Under the pieces are notes generated by a model, which saw nothing but the letters and a program-made list of their open reading frames with translations, was not told where the DNA came from and ran no database searches. A program made the translations under genes and the position numbers. From Piliocolobus tephrosceles (Eukaryota; Chordata; Mammalia; Primates; Cercopithecidae), in contig NC_045444.1 of assembly GCF_002776525.5 (NCBI RefSeq), positions 26,491,658 to 26,555,657 on the forward strand: DNA of 64,000 nucleotides. The letters run 5' to 3'. How positions within the stretch are numbered: the stretch's first letter is position 1; each line of letters starts with the position of its first letter. Positions 52,101 through 63,064 of this stretch are shown one piece after another.

Positions 52101-54430
52101 ACCACTTCTATTTAACATAGTAGTGGAATCTCCAGAGAGAGCAATCAGTTAATAGAATGAAATAAAAGACATCCAAATAGGAAATGAAATGGTCAAATTA
52201 TCTGTCTTAACTGATGACATTATTCTATCTAGAACCCCTAAAGACTCTTCCAAAAGGCAACTATCCCAGATAAGTGAATTCAGTAAAATTCCAGGATACA
52301 AAAGTAACATACAATCATTAGTAGCATTTCTATACATCAATAGCATTCAAGCTGAGAAATGAATCAAGAATGCAATCCCATCTACAATAGCTACAAAAAT
52401 AAAATATCTAGTAATACATCTAACAAAGAAGATGCTGAAAGAAATTAGAAATGACACAAACAAACAAAAAACCATTGCATGCTCATGGATTGCAAGAGTC
52501 AATATTATTAAAATGTTCATACTGCACATAACAATCCACAGATTCAACACCATTCCTATCAAAATACTAGCATCATTTTTCACAGAATTAGAAAACCATT
52601 CTAAAATTCATATGAAAAAAAAAAATCCAAACAGCCAAAGCAACCCTAAGCAAAAAGAATAAAGCTAGAGACATCACATTACCCAACTGCAAACTATACA
52701 ACAAGGCTACAGTAGCCCAAATAGTATGATAATGGTACAAAAACAGACACACAGATAAATGGAACAGAATAAAGAACTCAGAAATAAAGTTGCACACCTA
52801 CAGCTGACTGTTCTTCAACAAAGTCAACAAAAATAAGCAATGAGGAAAGGACTTCCTATTCAATAAATGATGTTGAGAACACTGGCTAACCATATGAAGA
52901 AGAATGAAATTGTAGCTCTATCTATTACTATATACAAAAAAAAATTAAAAACTCAAGATAGCTTAAAGACTTAAATGTAAAACCTCAAACTATAAAAATC
53001 CTAGAAGAAAACCTAGGAAGTACTCTTTTAGATATTGGCATAGGCAAATAATTGATGACTAAGTCCTCTAAAGCAATTGCAACAAAAGATATTTATAAGT
53101 GAGACCTAATTAAACTAAAGACCATTTGTCAAGCAAAATAAACTGTCAACAGAGTAAACAGACAATCTACAGAATGGGGGAAAGTCTTTGCAAACTATGC
53201 ATCTGACAAGGAACTAATAGCCAGAATTTATAAAGAACTTAAAGAAATCAATAAGAAAAAAAAAAAAGTTCATTAGAAAGTAGGCCAAAGACATGAACAG
53301 ACACTTCTCAAAAAGAAGACATACAAGTGGCCGGGAAACATATGAAAAAATGCTCCACTAATAATCAGAGAAATGAAAATCAAAACCACAATGAGATACC
53401 ATCTCACACCAATCAGAATGGTTATTATTAAAAAGTCAAAAATTAACAGATGTTGGTGAGACTGTGGAGAAAAAGGAACACACACACACTGTTGGTAGAA
53501 ATGTAAATTAGTTCAGCCCCTGTGGAGAGAAGTTTGGACATTTTTCAAAGGAGTAAAAACAGGGCCAGGGGCAGTGGCTCAAACTCGTAATTCCAAGTGG
53601 CACTTTGGGAGGCAAAGGTGGATGGATCCCATGAGGTCAGGAGTTTGAGACCAGCCTGGCCAACATGGTGAAAACCCATCTCTACTAAAAATACAAAAAT
53701 TAGCTGGGTGTGGTGGTTAACACCTGTAGTCCTAAGCCAAGAGTTGTGTGAACCCATGAGAATTGTGTGAACCCAGGAGGTGGAGGTTGCAGTGAGCTGA
53801 GATCACACCACTGCAGTCCACCTTGGGCAATAGAGTGAGACTCAGTCTCAAACAACATCATCATCATCAACAACAACAACAACAACAGAACTACTATTTG
53901 ACCCAGCAATCCCATTACTTGGTATATACCAAAAGGAAAATAAATCATTCTACCAAAAAGACACCCATACTTGTATATTTATCACTGCACTACTCACAGT
54001 AGCAAAGACATGGAATCAACTTAGGTGCCCTTCAGTGGCGGATTGGATAAAGGAAATGTGATACATATATACCATGGAATACAATGCAACCATAAAAAGG
54101 AACAAATTATGTCATTTACAGCAACATGAATGCATCTGGAGGCCATAATCCTAAGTGAATTAACACAGAAACAGAAAATCATATATTAGATGTTCTTACT
54201 TGTAAGTAGGAGCTAAACCTTTGGTACACATGAACATGAAGATGGGAACAATAGAGTCTCCAAAATGGAGAGAGGGAATGGGAGCAAGGGCGGAAAAAGT
54301 TCCTATTGGCTGCTATGTTCACGATCTGGGTGACAGAATTAATAGAAGTCCAAACCTCAGCATCATGCAAAATACTCTTACAATAAACCTGCAAAAGTAT
54401 CTCCTGAATCTATTATAAAATTTATCAAAA
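49130..54430 (+). mobile_element. Near full-length decayed L1 (L1PB/L1MA-like)
   Basis: ORF1 C-terminal part (about 49540-49850), inter-ORF region, ORF2 endonuclease (about 50100-50800), reverse transcriptase (51300-52600), C-terminal domain (to about 54170) and 3' UTR to about 54430 follow in order. The longest open pieces are 95 to 100 codons (50290-50577, 51853-52152). Frameshifts and stops are frequent, and the catalytic FADD region reads L-T-D-D. An Alu is inserted in the ORF2 end. Confidence 0.9.
53562..53887 (+). mobile_element. Alu inserted in L1 ORF2, CAT/CAA tail
   Basis: Plus Alu interrupting L1 between gagtaaaaacag and AACTACTATTTGACCCAGC. Its tail is (CAT)4(CAA)6. The right-arm start is scrambled, with a small duplicated GTGTGAACCCA unit. 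Confidence 0.92.
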
Positions 54431-54758
54431 AATAAATTATTTTTGCAAGTGATTTTAGAGAGAATACATATTGAACTTAAGTTAGAAATTTTCTGAAATG
54501 AAGATTATATATGGAATGTTCCATTTCCCAGTTTCTCCTCCTCCTTTACTATCAAAAGTTAATTTAAGGTTATTTCTACCCTTTTGAAAACAATTTGAGT
54601 TGAGAGAAATTGTACCATATGCTCTGCTTACCCATGCAGTGTAAAGCAAAGTGCTGAGCAATTATTTGGTGGATTTGATCAGTTTTGACAAGCAGTCTTG
54701 AAATTCAAGCCAGAATCCCCTGCTCTTTCTTCCACAGCAGGTTTGGGGACTGAATTAT

Positions 54759-54847
54759 ATGACTATTAAATAATGTCTATTATATAAATAGTATAAATAT
54801 ATGACTATTAAATAATGTATAATATAATAATAATATGACTATTAAAG
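54759..54847. repeat. AT-rich minisatellite-like repeat
   Basis: ATGACTATTAAATAATGT occurs twice and a shortened ATGACTATTAAAG once, spaced by AT-rich filler (units of about 42 and 33 bp). Confidence 0.75.
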
Positions 54848-56912
54848 CAAATTTCTACTTTACCTTGGCAATCGCTCACAAATTCTAACGTGCAAATGAC
54901 TTTGCTGATCAGCTTTAACAATCTGTGTCATCATTTTACAACTTCTATACCAGAATATACAATCAAAATAATAATGAATAGCAATATTTAAGTTCCACTT
55001 GAAATCCTTTGAATTGTCTTTTATCAAAGTCATCCTAGAACATTAACTTTCCTCAATTCCTCCACCTTGTAGTCGCCATGTAGAATATTTGATTAGGGAA
55101 TCCTAGTCAAATGTATAATCTGATCAATATAAATTGGTTCAAGAACTCTCCTCATTCTTTGTTTGAAGCATGTCAAGGAGTCATGTGGACTAACTGGATC
55201 ATTTCCATAATTATATAAAAAATACACGACATTCACATTGACAGTATACCCTTTATAGTAATCTATTAGTGAAATAGAGGTGCTCTAAATAAGGCCATTA
55301 ACATTAAATAGCCACTGCTTCTATAACAATGAAACCTGAGATATTATCTACAGAGCCTACAAAGGGATGTACCACTAAATTTGGATGCTCATGAGGGAAA
55401 AGCAATCTTTTAAAAATTTCATAATATATAATGATTGTTTAAACTTAGTGATAAATACGCATACAAGAGAAGGATGTGATCTCACGTCTGAGATGACAAT
55501 AAATTAATTTTAGGGCAATTTATATTTCACAGCACATTATGGAGCAGTATTAGCAGACCACAGATGCACACCCCATGAGGAGCCTTAAAAGACATCTGTG
55601 AGGAAGGAAAAATACTGTTTATATTAAAAATGTTATGTAGTGATGAAATGTCAACCACTCTTAGATGAATGTTTCAAATATTGGCAAAAAAAAGAAAAAG
55701 AGCTTTACATTCGCTTTTTCCTTTTTCACTCAATATTAATAATATACAAAAAGTTCCAGCTCATATATACTCATGGAACAACTAAACAGAGAAATGGATA
55801 CGGTAATGAGAGAAGAGGTAAAGAGAGAAGATCGAGGTCTTGAACCTATTACCTAATGGAGAATGAGACAGAATATGAGACAGTAGCTTTATTGATAATC
55901 CTTTCTTCAGATTTTTGAAGCAAAATTGAATTCAAATATGCTCATGTTAAATCTTATAGGATGTCACAAATAATTTCTTCATTTGTTTTTAATATAATTT
56001 CTATAACGTCCATTGCCAGGGAAAGACACGAATCATGTCAAGACCATTAACCATGAGAACTTGTGTTTCATTGCCTCAGGGTATATAGGTCATTGTTTAG
56101 CCATATTTGGATCTTTACTGGGACTCTTATAATCCAAGTTATCCAGGTAAAATAAAAAAATCACACAATATATATTTTCATACATCACTCAGGGAATCCA
56201 CAAAATAGCGGGGCTTCTTCTTAAAAACCTAGTATTATGTAGATAATTTAATAACCACTGTTTTAAGAATTTACAGTTTAAATGGAAAGAGGGGAAACAA
56301 AAGACAAAAGGAATCCATGTGAGATAAAATAATTTAGAAACTGTCTATCTTATAGGTTGACAAATATTGCAGAAGACAAAAATATCTCTGTGTAAAACAT
56401 TTTAAAATGCTTTATTTTGTTCATGGAGTATATGATTCCCTTACCCCTCCACATTAAATAAATTACTTTGTTGCTTGTTTGTGCTAATATTTAAAATGAG
56501 CAGGTGCCATATGTATTCATCCTTTTATTTATTCTTTAGTCCTCAATAAATATTTGTGAGATAAATGAAATAAACATCTTTCAGTTTCTTAGCAGAAGAA
56601 AAATCTTTTAAAATGGTACTAATTATATGATTGTTTGACAGTCTAATGATTTTTTTTGTGTGAGATTTCCAACATGACTTCTAAATTACTAATATGCTCT
56701 ATGATTGATCAAATTTTGCAAAGTAAGCCAGGCAAATGACAGGGTGATCATCCCCATGGATATGCTGAGAGCCATGGTCATAACCTCCTTCCTTTCTTAG
56801 CTTGTACTCCAGAAAGTCAATCAGTTGGAAATACATCCCCATTTAATCAGGGATTATTTCAAACCTCATGTAAACAAATTTTGTATGGAAATAAAAATAA
56901 AATTATTCCTTT

Positions 56913-56916
<4 letters not shown>

Positions 56917-56943
<27 letters not shown>
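56917..56943. repeat. T27 tract
   Basis: Poly(T) run, 0.3 kb downstream (in transcription) of the CR7 exon. Confidence 0.9.
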
Positions 56944-57246
56944 CTCTTTTTCACTGTTGAAATAGTTTTAGGGTTTGGATGAAATTAAAGAGAAGTAAAG
57001 CATGGAGTAAATGTAGAAAACAAAGACCACAGAAGGCATGCAGGAATAAAGAGGTATTGAGGGGAGAAACCAAAGGGAAAAGCAAAGGGGGAAAGGAAAG
57101 AGATAGCAAATGATTTTGTACAGTTTCACATGTATATTTTTGCATCATAAGAATTTATTTGTTATATAATATTCTCTGTAATACTCTAAGTATTATTATG
57201 CATCAACTTTTAAAATGAGATTTCATTAATTTATAAAATTACTAAC

Positions 57247-57414
57247 CTTCTTTGGTACAATTGATCTGGGCTTCATCACTGAAGTCGCCACAGTCATTGT
57301 CACCATCACAGGCCCAGTGGCCTGGGATGCATCTGCCACTGGAACATCTGAACTGATTATCAAAGCAAGAGTGAACACAGCCCACCTCATCACTCCCGTC
57401 CCCACAGTCGTCAT
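57247..57414 (-). CDS. LRP1B: LRP1B exon, end of CR6 and all of CR7 equivalent
   Basis: This 168-nt exon (2 nt + 55 codons + 1 nt) begins with DDCGDGSDEVGC, the second half of the preceding LDLR-A repeat including the acidic DGSDE calcium motif. It then encodes a complete six-cysteine repeat: CFDNQFRCSSGRCIPGHWAC, DGDNDCGDFSDE and a final Cys. All calcium-ligand positions (Trp, Asp, Asp, Asp-Glu) are conserved. An N-glycosylation sequon of the unusual N-C-T type lies at its end. The acceptor is tttctttccag and the donor GTTAGT. It matches LRP1 CR7 closely in length and sequence. An ORF overlapping this exon in the wrong frame is a shadow. Confidence 0.93.
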
Positions 57415-57487
57415 CTGGAAAGAAACATCAACATGAGGCAGTGAAACCTGAACCATGGAGAAAATTTTTCTTATGAAATATCTAACT

Positions 57488-57798
57488 GTTTTGTTGTTGT
57501 TGTTGTTTGAGACAGAGTCTTGCTCTGTCACCCAACCTGGAGTGCAGTGGCGCAATCTCGACTCACTGCAACCTTCACCTCCTGGGGCTCAAATGATTCT
57601 CCCACCTCAGCCTCCCAAGTAAGTGGTATCACAGATATATGCCACCACTCCCAGCTCATTTATTTTGTATTTCTTTAGTAAAGACGGGGTTTTGCCATGT
57701 GTTGGCTAGGCTGGTATCAAACTCTTGGCCTCAAGCAATCCACCCTCCTCGGCCTCCCAAAATGCTGGGATTATATATGTGAGCCACTGTGTCCAGCC
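57488..57798 (-). mobile_element. AluS/J-like element next to exon
   Basis: Minus-oriented Alu with a GTT-rich tail, ending about 73 nt upstream of the CR7 exon acceptor and leaving only that space for branch point and pyrimidine tract. Confidence 0.93.
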
Positions 57799-57827
57799 CT
57801 TTTATTTATTAATTTTCTTCCTATATA

Positions 57828-57830
<3 letters not shown>

Positions 57831-57859
<29 letters not shown>

Positions 57860-57860
57860 G
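57831..57860. repeat. T-run
   Basis: About 28 T in a row just beyond the Alu. Confidence 0.9.
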
Positions 57861-58874
57861 GAAAAATTAATGATAATTGAATCAGTGGAACAACATTTCT
57901 TATAAACAGTGGAAGAATTATTTTCATCTTCATATTGCTTCTCCTTTGATTTAATATCAACTGCTAAACTGAGAGAAAAAATCCTTGACTTTGGATTTTG
58001 AAGCTTAATTTCTACTCCACACAGAAATAACTAACCACTGACTGAATGCATCTATGCACCTCGAAATAAGGAGGCAATGGCGACTGTAGGAGTTTCATGA
58101 AATGATACAACCAATAATATAATTATTGTGGAAGATTATTATTTAAACCTACAATTCTTATGCCCCATAGTTTATAATTCATCTTCAATACCCTTCCTTT
58201 CTCCCCGTTCTCCAACATGAGAACCCACTGTGTACCCTTCTTCCCTTGGATCCTCTGTATATATTTGTACTTGGAAACTATTGTACAGTATCATTAGAAA
58301 TGATTTATATTCTTTATTAACTATTTCAGGAGGGAGAGGAGAGAAATGTGAAGTAAAATTAGATCAAATTAAAATAAATGGGTGGGAAGGTATTGATTCC
58401 TATATAATTAATTTACCTGTACTTGGCATAATTTAGCATAGTAATACAATTGAATATAAGAAAAAAATACTATTAGAACATAAGAGGAAACTGACAGAGT
58501 TGAGACTGTCTGGGTAATTCCATAGCAATGTATAAGCTTCTCCTTCTGAGGTTACATGCATGTTTTAGGGAACCTGAATTGTCCAAGTTATTTCCTCAAT
58601 TGTCCACCTTACTACATGTTTGTAGAATTAGACCATGTCCAACATAAACATTTGAAAAACAAATCTCTATCACAGATCCATGGGGCAAATATTGAGCTCC
58701 ATTATCTTTAATGTTAATTCCCACTGATGTGCCAGCTGCCTGGTCACTACTTGTTTTAGCCATTGGTGTTGGCTCTTACAGCTTCCCCTACAAAGTACCT
58801 CTGAAGAAAGCCAGGCAGTCCAGACCACCAAGCCTCCAATCAAATCAGTGCTCTAGAGTGAGCATTTGGTACTT

Positions 58875-58876
58875 GC
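58875..58876 (-). other. LRP1B: Non-canonical GC splice donor
   Basis: On the minus strand the exon end reads GACTCTG|GCAAGTACC. Apart from the C at position +2, the site matches the strong donor consensus (AAGT at +3 to +6), as usual for U2-type GC-AG introns. The nearest GT lies 4 nt downstream and would shift the frame into the next exon. Confidence 0.82.
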
Positions 58877-58957
58877 CAGAGTCGCAGTGCCATTTGCTGC
58901 TAATGCATCTTCCACTTTTGCATACAAATTGTGTTAGTGGCTCACAAGTTGGGAATT
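58877..58957 (-). CDS. LRP1B: LRP1B exon, first half of LDLR-A repeat (CR6 equivalent)
   Basis: This 81-nt exon (2 nt + 26 codons + 1 nt) is too short to show as a long ORF. It encodes PTCEPLTQFVCKSGRCISSK followed by WHCDS, the first four cysteines of an LDLR class A repeat; the matching stretch of LRP1 begins PTCFPLTQFTC. The acceptor is a good one (tttcacag before AATTCC). The donor is GCAAGT, not GT: only this cut leaves the single G that joins the next exon as codon GAT and completes C-D-S-D-D-D-C. The exon cuts the repeat in half, and the other half is about 1.5 kb away in the next exon. The tryptophan and first calcium-binding Asp of the repeat are present. Confidence 0.88.
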
Positions 58958-60070
58958 CTGTGAAAGATATAAAAACGTCCAAAAGGTAACATGTTATTGA
59001 CTGTGCATGACTTAATTTGTATCATTTGCTAATGTGATCAGAACTCCTTCCCTGTTCTCTACAAAGGCACAGAGGAAATGGCAGATAAACAAACACAGTG
59101 ACTATAACTTCTTGAGGACATAGGACTCACATACTTCTATTATATTTTAAATGAGCGCTTTCCAGTGACTGAAAGCCTAGGAGAATTATTTGATGAAGGA
59201 AGGATTATTTGGATTCATTATACCGCTAGAAAAATGAATAGATGTCAACTCCATGCACCAAGGGACTTAACATTCACTCAGTGAATAACAGCTAATGGAG
59301 CTGTACACTCTGGAGCTGCAAAGTAATGTGTTTATGCTTTAACAGAGGAAGGCCTTTTCTGAATACAGAGAGCCAAAGATGGAAAGTCAGATCTCACTCT
59401 ACCTCTGAAAGATGTTAACATTATAAGGTGAAAGTTAAAAAAAAAAATAAAATAAACACAATAAAATCATTTAGGTAAGCCAGTGTCACCTAGTTACCAA
59501 GAAAAGTATGAAATCTTAGTCTATGAAAAAAAAAAAAAAAAGTGAAAACCTGAAAAAAACATAGTAAAGAATTAGATTTTAAGATGAATTTTACACAATT
59601 AAATCAAGAGACCTCCTTACTAACCTTTAGATAATTATAGCAAAGAGGAATAGAATTAGCATAGAAAAAAGAGTTTGAAAAAGATAATTAGCCAATTTGA
59701 ATATCAATACATCTAAAAGACAACACTGTCACAATAAAATCTGATAATCAATAGACAAAAAAGAGGGGTAATAGTAGTGAGAGAAAATATAATTCCTGAA
59801 CACTTTATCCAAGGAATTTCGAATGGTTTACTAATATGTCCCAGGAGAAAGTTTTATTTTCTCTAATTCATATATAGTGAAAGTTATTCACCTAGAGTTT
59901 ATTTAAGTTGCTCAATATCAGACCTTTAAGTTCTCAGGAGAATATGAATAGCATTACAAATCTTCACACACAAGAGCTCATTTAAAAGATACTTAAAGAA
60001 GAAAAAGAAGAAATAAGAAACTATTGGTTTAATTACACAAAGATAGAAAAAATACAGACCTATGGTCTAT

Positions 60071-60071
60071 A

Positions 60072-60114
<43 letters not shown>

Positions 60115-60399
60115 AGACGGAGTCTTACTCTATCACTCAGGCTGGAGTGCAGTGGTGAGATCTCGACTCACTGCAATCTCTGCCTCCCGGGTTCAATTGA
60201 TTCTCCTGCCTCAGCCCCCCGAGTAGGTGGGACTACAGGTGCTTGCCACCACACAGGCTAATTTTTTGTTTTTTTTTTTAATTGGAGATGGGATTTCACC
60301 ATGTTTTCAAGGATGGTCTCGATCTCCTGATATTGTTATCCACATGACTCGGCCTCCCAAAGTACTGGGATTACAGGCGTGAGCCACTGCGCCCGGCCC
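60071..60399 (-). mobile_element. AluY-like element
   Basis: Minus-oriented Alu with a T-run of about 40 and several intact CpGs (GAGACGGAG, GCGCCCGGCC), indicating a young copy. Confidence 0.94.
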
Positions 60400-60779
60400 A
60401 TATTCTTTAATTGTTCTTGTGACAGTGGAAGCCAATGACATTTTGTGACTATCTGTTTTTCCATTTAAGACAACTGACACAGAATCATAGAATATATTTG
60501 ATGGAAGGCAATGCAGAGAATACAATTGGAAAATATTTACAAATATTTCACAAATATTCTCTGCATTGTCTCAGGGCTACTAAGAACAACTGATGGCTGA
60601 ACAGGCTTGACTTCGGGTACTGAAACTTCTTCAGCCAAATCTATTCAAATGTTACCCATCAATCAATCAATCGTTTCAATTTTGTAGTTTTGAGCATCAT
60701 TTTATTTTGGAGAAAAATGTATGAATAACAAAAATATATTTCTCTGCTTAAAAAATGGACTAATTGTGTCCAGTCGTTT

Positions 60780-60910
60780 TAGCTATAAGGCAACTGAAAC
60801 TCAGAGAAATTAGACTTGCCTAATGATACATGTATCTCCTTAAGGAAAAACAGGTCTTAGAATTCAGTTCATGAAGCTTCTCATTCAGCACTTCTTCTAC
60901 CATACTCTAT
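60780..60910 (+). repeat. MIR-like fragment
   Basis: aactgaaactcagagaaatt followed by ttgcctaatgatac resembles the MIR core. Confidence 0.5.
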
Positions 60911-61142
60911 TACCAATTTCCTATCTCACTTTCCCTTATCATCCATGAATGTACCTATATTGTTATTTTACTCTCCTCATATTCTTAGCATATACTAGGC
61001 ATCAGGTTTAAACATTTCTCATACACTGTTTCATTTTGCAAAGGAGTACTTTCTTATGTTTATCAGAAACGTGTCTCTAAATACTCTCACTATTTTAGGA
61101 TTCAGTTAACAAGATTTTGTCCATGTCAGCCACTCCTTCGTA

Positions 61143-61308
61143 AGTGTCTTTTGATTGTTCCTTAACAAGATAGTGAGAACTTACATTTATGCTTCAAGAA
61201 TCAGCACGAAAGTTGTCTGAAATATGCTTTTTTCCTTAGAAAGAAACTGTTTAGTGGATGTACTGCAATGTAGAAGATGTACTGTAGACAAGAGTCAGGA
61301 CATTTAAA
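61143..61308. repeat. Diverged direct repeat, copy 1
   Basis: Matches 62443-62610 over about 165 bp, for example 'gtggatgtactg' and 'actgtagacaagagtcagg'. It does not look like a repeat family I know. Confidence 0.8.
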
Positions 61309-62442
61309 TGAACAATGCTGGATATTTCCATCATTTAGAGTTTTTTTATTATCTTATTTCTAAATTATATAACACTATCAACTTTTTATTTATTTTTATA
61401 GGGCAGATTGTACCAAGATTCACCTAATCATTTCTGTGACACTTTTCTAAGGTTTTCTTCCTGATAATTTCCTCCTAAGAGTTGAGGACTTCACATAGTA
61501 CTCCAGGTAGTTAGCTCTGTACAAAATTAGGTTACTAAGTATTTTCTTAGTACATTAACTAAGGAAGTACATCGGTGATAGTATCTTTAGGAAATGAGAA
61601 TTTCAAGTGATATTACTGTAACTACTCTAGAATGGTTTACATTTTTACCTTAAAATCTATGACATTTTTAAGTTTATATTAGTACGGTTCTTGGCAAATC
61701 ACAAGTAGTTGGAATTAATAATAAAAGAGGAGCAAATTAATTTTGTCTGACAGTGTAAAGACTTACTTTGTGTGTTATCCTAAACGTAACACCTGAAATT
61801 AAAATTAGAGGCTAGAATATTCACCTCCATTCTTAAAGTAGTAAAACATCAAATCAACTTGGGGCATGCAAGGACTCTCTCTAATATGTGGCAGAGCTGG
61901 GAAGAGAGAGTCAGTCAAGGACACCAGCAGAGACAGCGAATGAATGGTCTTCAGATGGTAGCCATCTTTTATATTGGTAACTTGTCCAGTGACAAAATAA
62001 ATTGATATTACTTCACAAATAACATAAAGAGAAAGTGGTGGCTTCATACTCGATCTGATGGATTTGGCTGTCTTGGTTACCCGTTTATTTACTTTTTAAA
62101 AAGCAATTTATTTGTGTGAGTTTACATCTAAGTACATTCATCTAAGGTACTGACATTTGAATGAAAATTATTGTAAAACTTAACAAATTTGTATTGTTTC
62201 ATGATTACCAAAATCACACCTTAAGATATGAATTTTAAGATAAATTTAACTTTTTAAAAACCAGGCAATGTCATGAGAGCCTAAATGTGATGAAAAAAAA
62301 AAAAAAATAGGTAGAAAGGAGGCAAAGACTTATATCAAAAGTTATCCTGCAGAAACCCAACAGATATTCTGTCATGTAAGGGGAAGTACTAGGAAGAAAA
62401 TTGAAAATGCCTAAAGGCATAATATTAATCAATACTTCTAAG

Positions 62443-62610
62443 GAAGTTTCTTTTATTACCTAATGAGATATTGAGAACTTATGTTTATGTTTCAAGAATC
62501 AACATGAAAGTTGTCCAAAATACGCTTTTGTCCTTAGATAGATAATAACTGGTTAGTGGATGTACTGTAGTGTAGAAGATGGACTGTAGACAAGAATCAG
62601 GGCATTTAAA
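62443..62610. repeat. Diverged direct repeat, copy 2
   Basis: Partner of 61143-61308, in the same orientation with about 1.13 kb between copies. Roughly 80 percent identical by eye. Confidence 0.8.
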
Positions 62611-63064
62611 CAGAGAATCAACTCAAGTTTTGGTTCAAATGAGTAAACAATAAAATAGGGACTCAGATATGATGAGATCTAATCTTTAAAAATAACATTA
62701 TATCTTTTTTGACTCTATAATAAGTTAATTCAAAATTTTGTATCTCTCTTCTATAAACTTAAGAGCATATTAATCAACATTCCAAGTTTTGCTAAGAAAA
62801 AAATATATCATCCTAAGTATCTGAAAACTTTTGAAACTGATGATATTTCATTGGTTAGGAAATTTTCAATGTAAGTTTTAAAATTAATTCCAACTGTTAG
62901 ATTTTAACACTAAAAAGTAGTCAAAAAAATGAAGTGGAAATTAGCTCTGAATATATAAAACAAAATTCTCAAACTAAATTTAAAAATCAAAAATCCAATA
63001 CATTCAACCTCTAAGAAAATGAGACATTTACCTTCTGCCCACACTGAATAAAATATAAACACAT

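Larger units (their letters stand above)
31714..57246 (-). other. LRP1B: LRP1B intron, 25.5 kb
   Basis: Phase-1 intron, GT-AG. It holds many transposon copies listed separately. Stretches with nothing recognisable to me are about 31720-33660, 33830-34840, 36570-37980 (possibly an old mid-repetitive element), 38050-40560, 41220-43080, 45870-46810, 47000-47785 apart from a short GAAT repeat, and 54850-57240 apart from a T-run at 56917-56943. None shows coding potential or an RNA gene I recognise. Confidence 0.85.
57415..58876 (-). other. LRP1B: LRP1B intron, 1.46 kb, GC-AG
   Basis: Phase-1 intron between the two halves of one LDLR-A repeat. It contains a sense-orientation Alu only about 70 nt upstream of the 3' acceptor and a separate T-run (57831-57860). 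The rest (about 57870-58870) is unique AT-rich sequence in which I see no other element. The acceptor is tttctttccag. Confidence 0.85.

Noticed and set aside
51774..52152. 99- and 114-codon ORFs on opposite strands
   Set aside because: The plus frame is a fragment of L1 reverse transcriptase and the minus frame is its shadow.
57226..57555. 109-codon minus ORF over the CR7 exon
   Set aside because: Wrong frame, running through the splice acceptor into an Alu.
58871..58874. GT donor 4 nt downstream of the GC donor
   Set aside because: It would shift the frame into the CR7 exon and destroy the conserved repeat.
58711..58989. 92-codon plus-strand ORF
   Set aside because: Antisense shadow of the CR6 half-exon and its flank, with no protein similarity I recognise.
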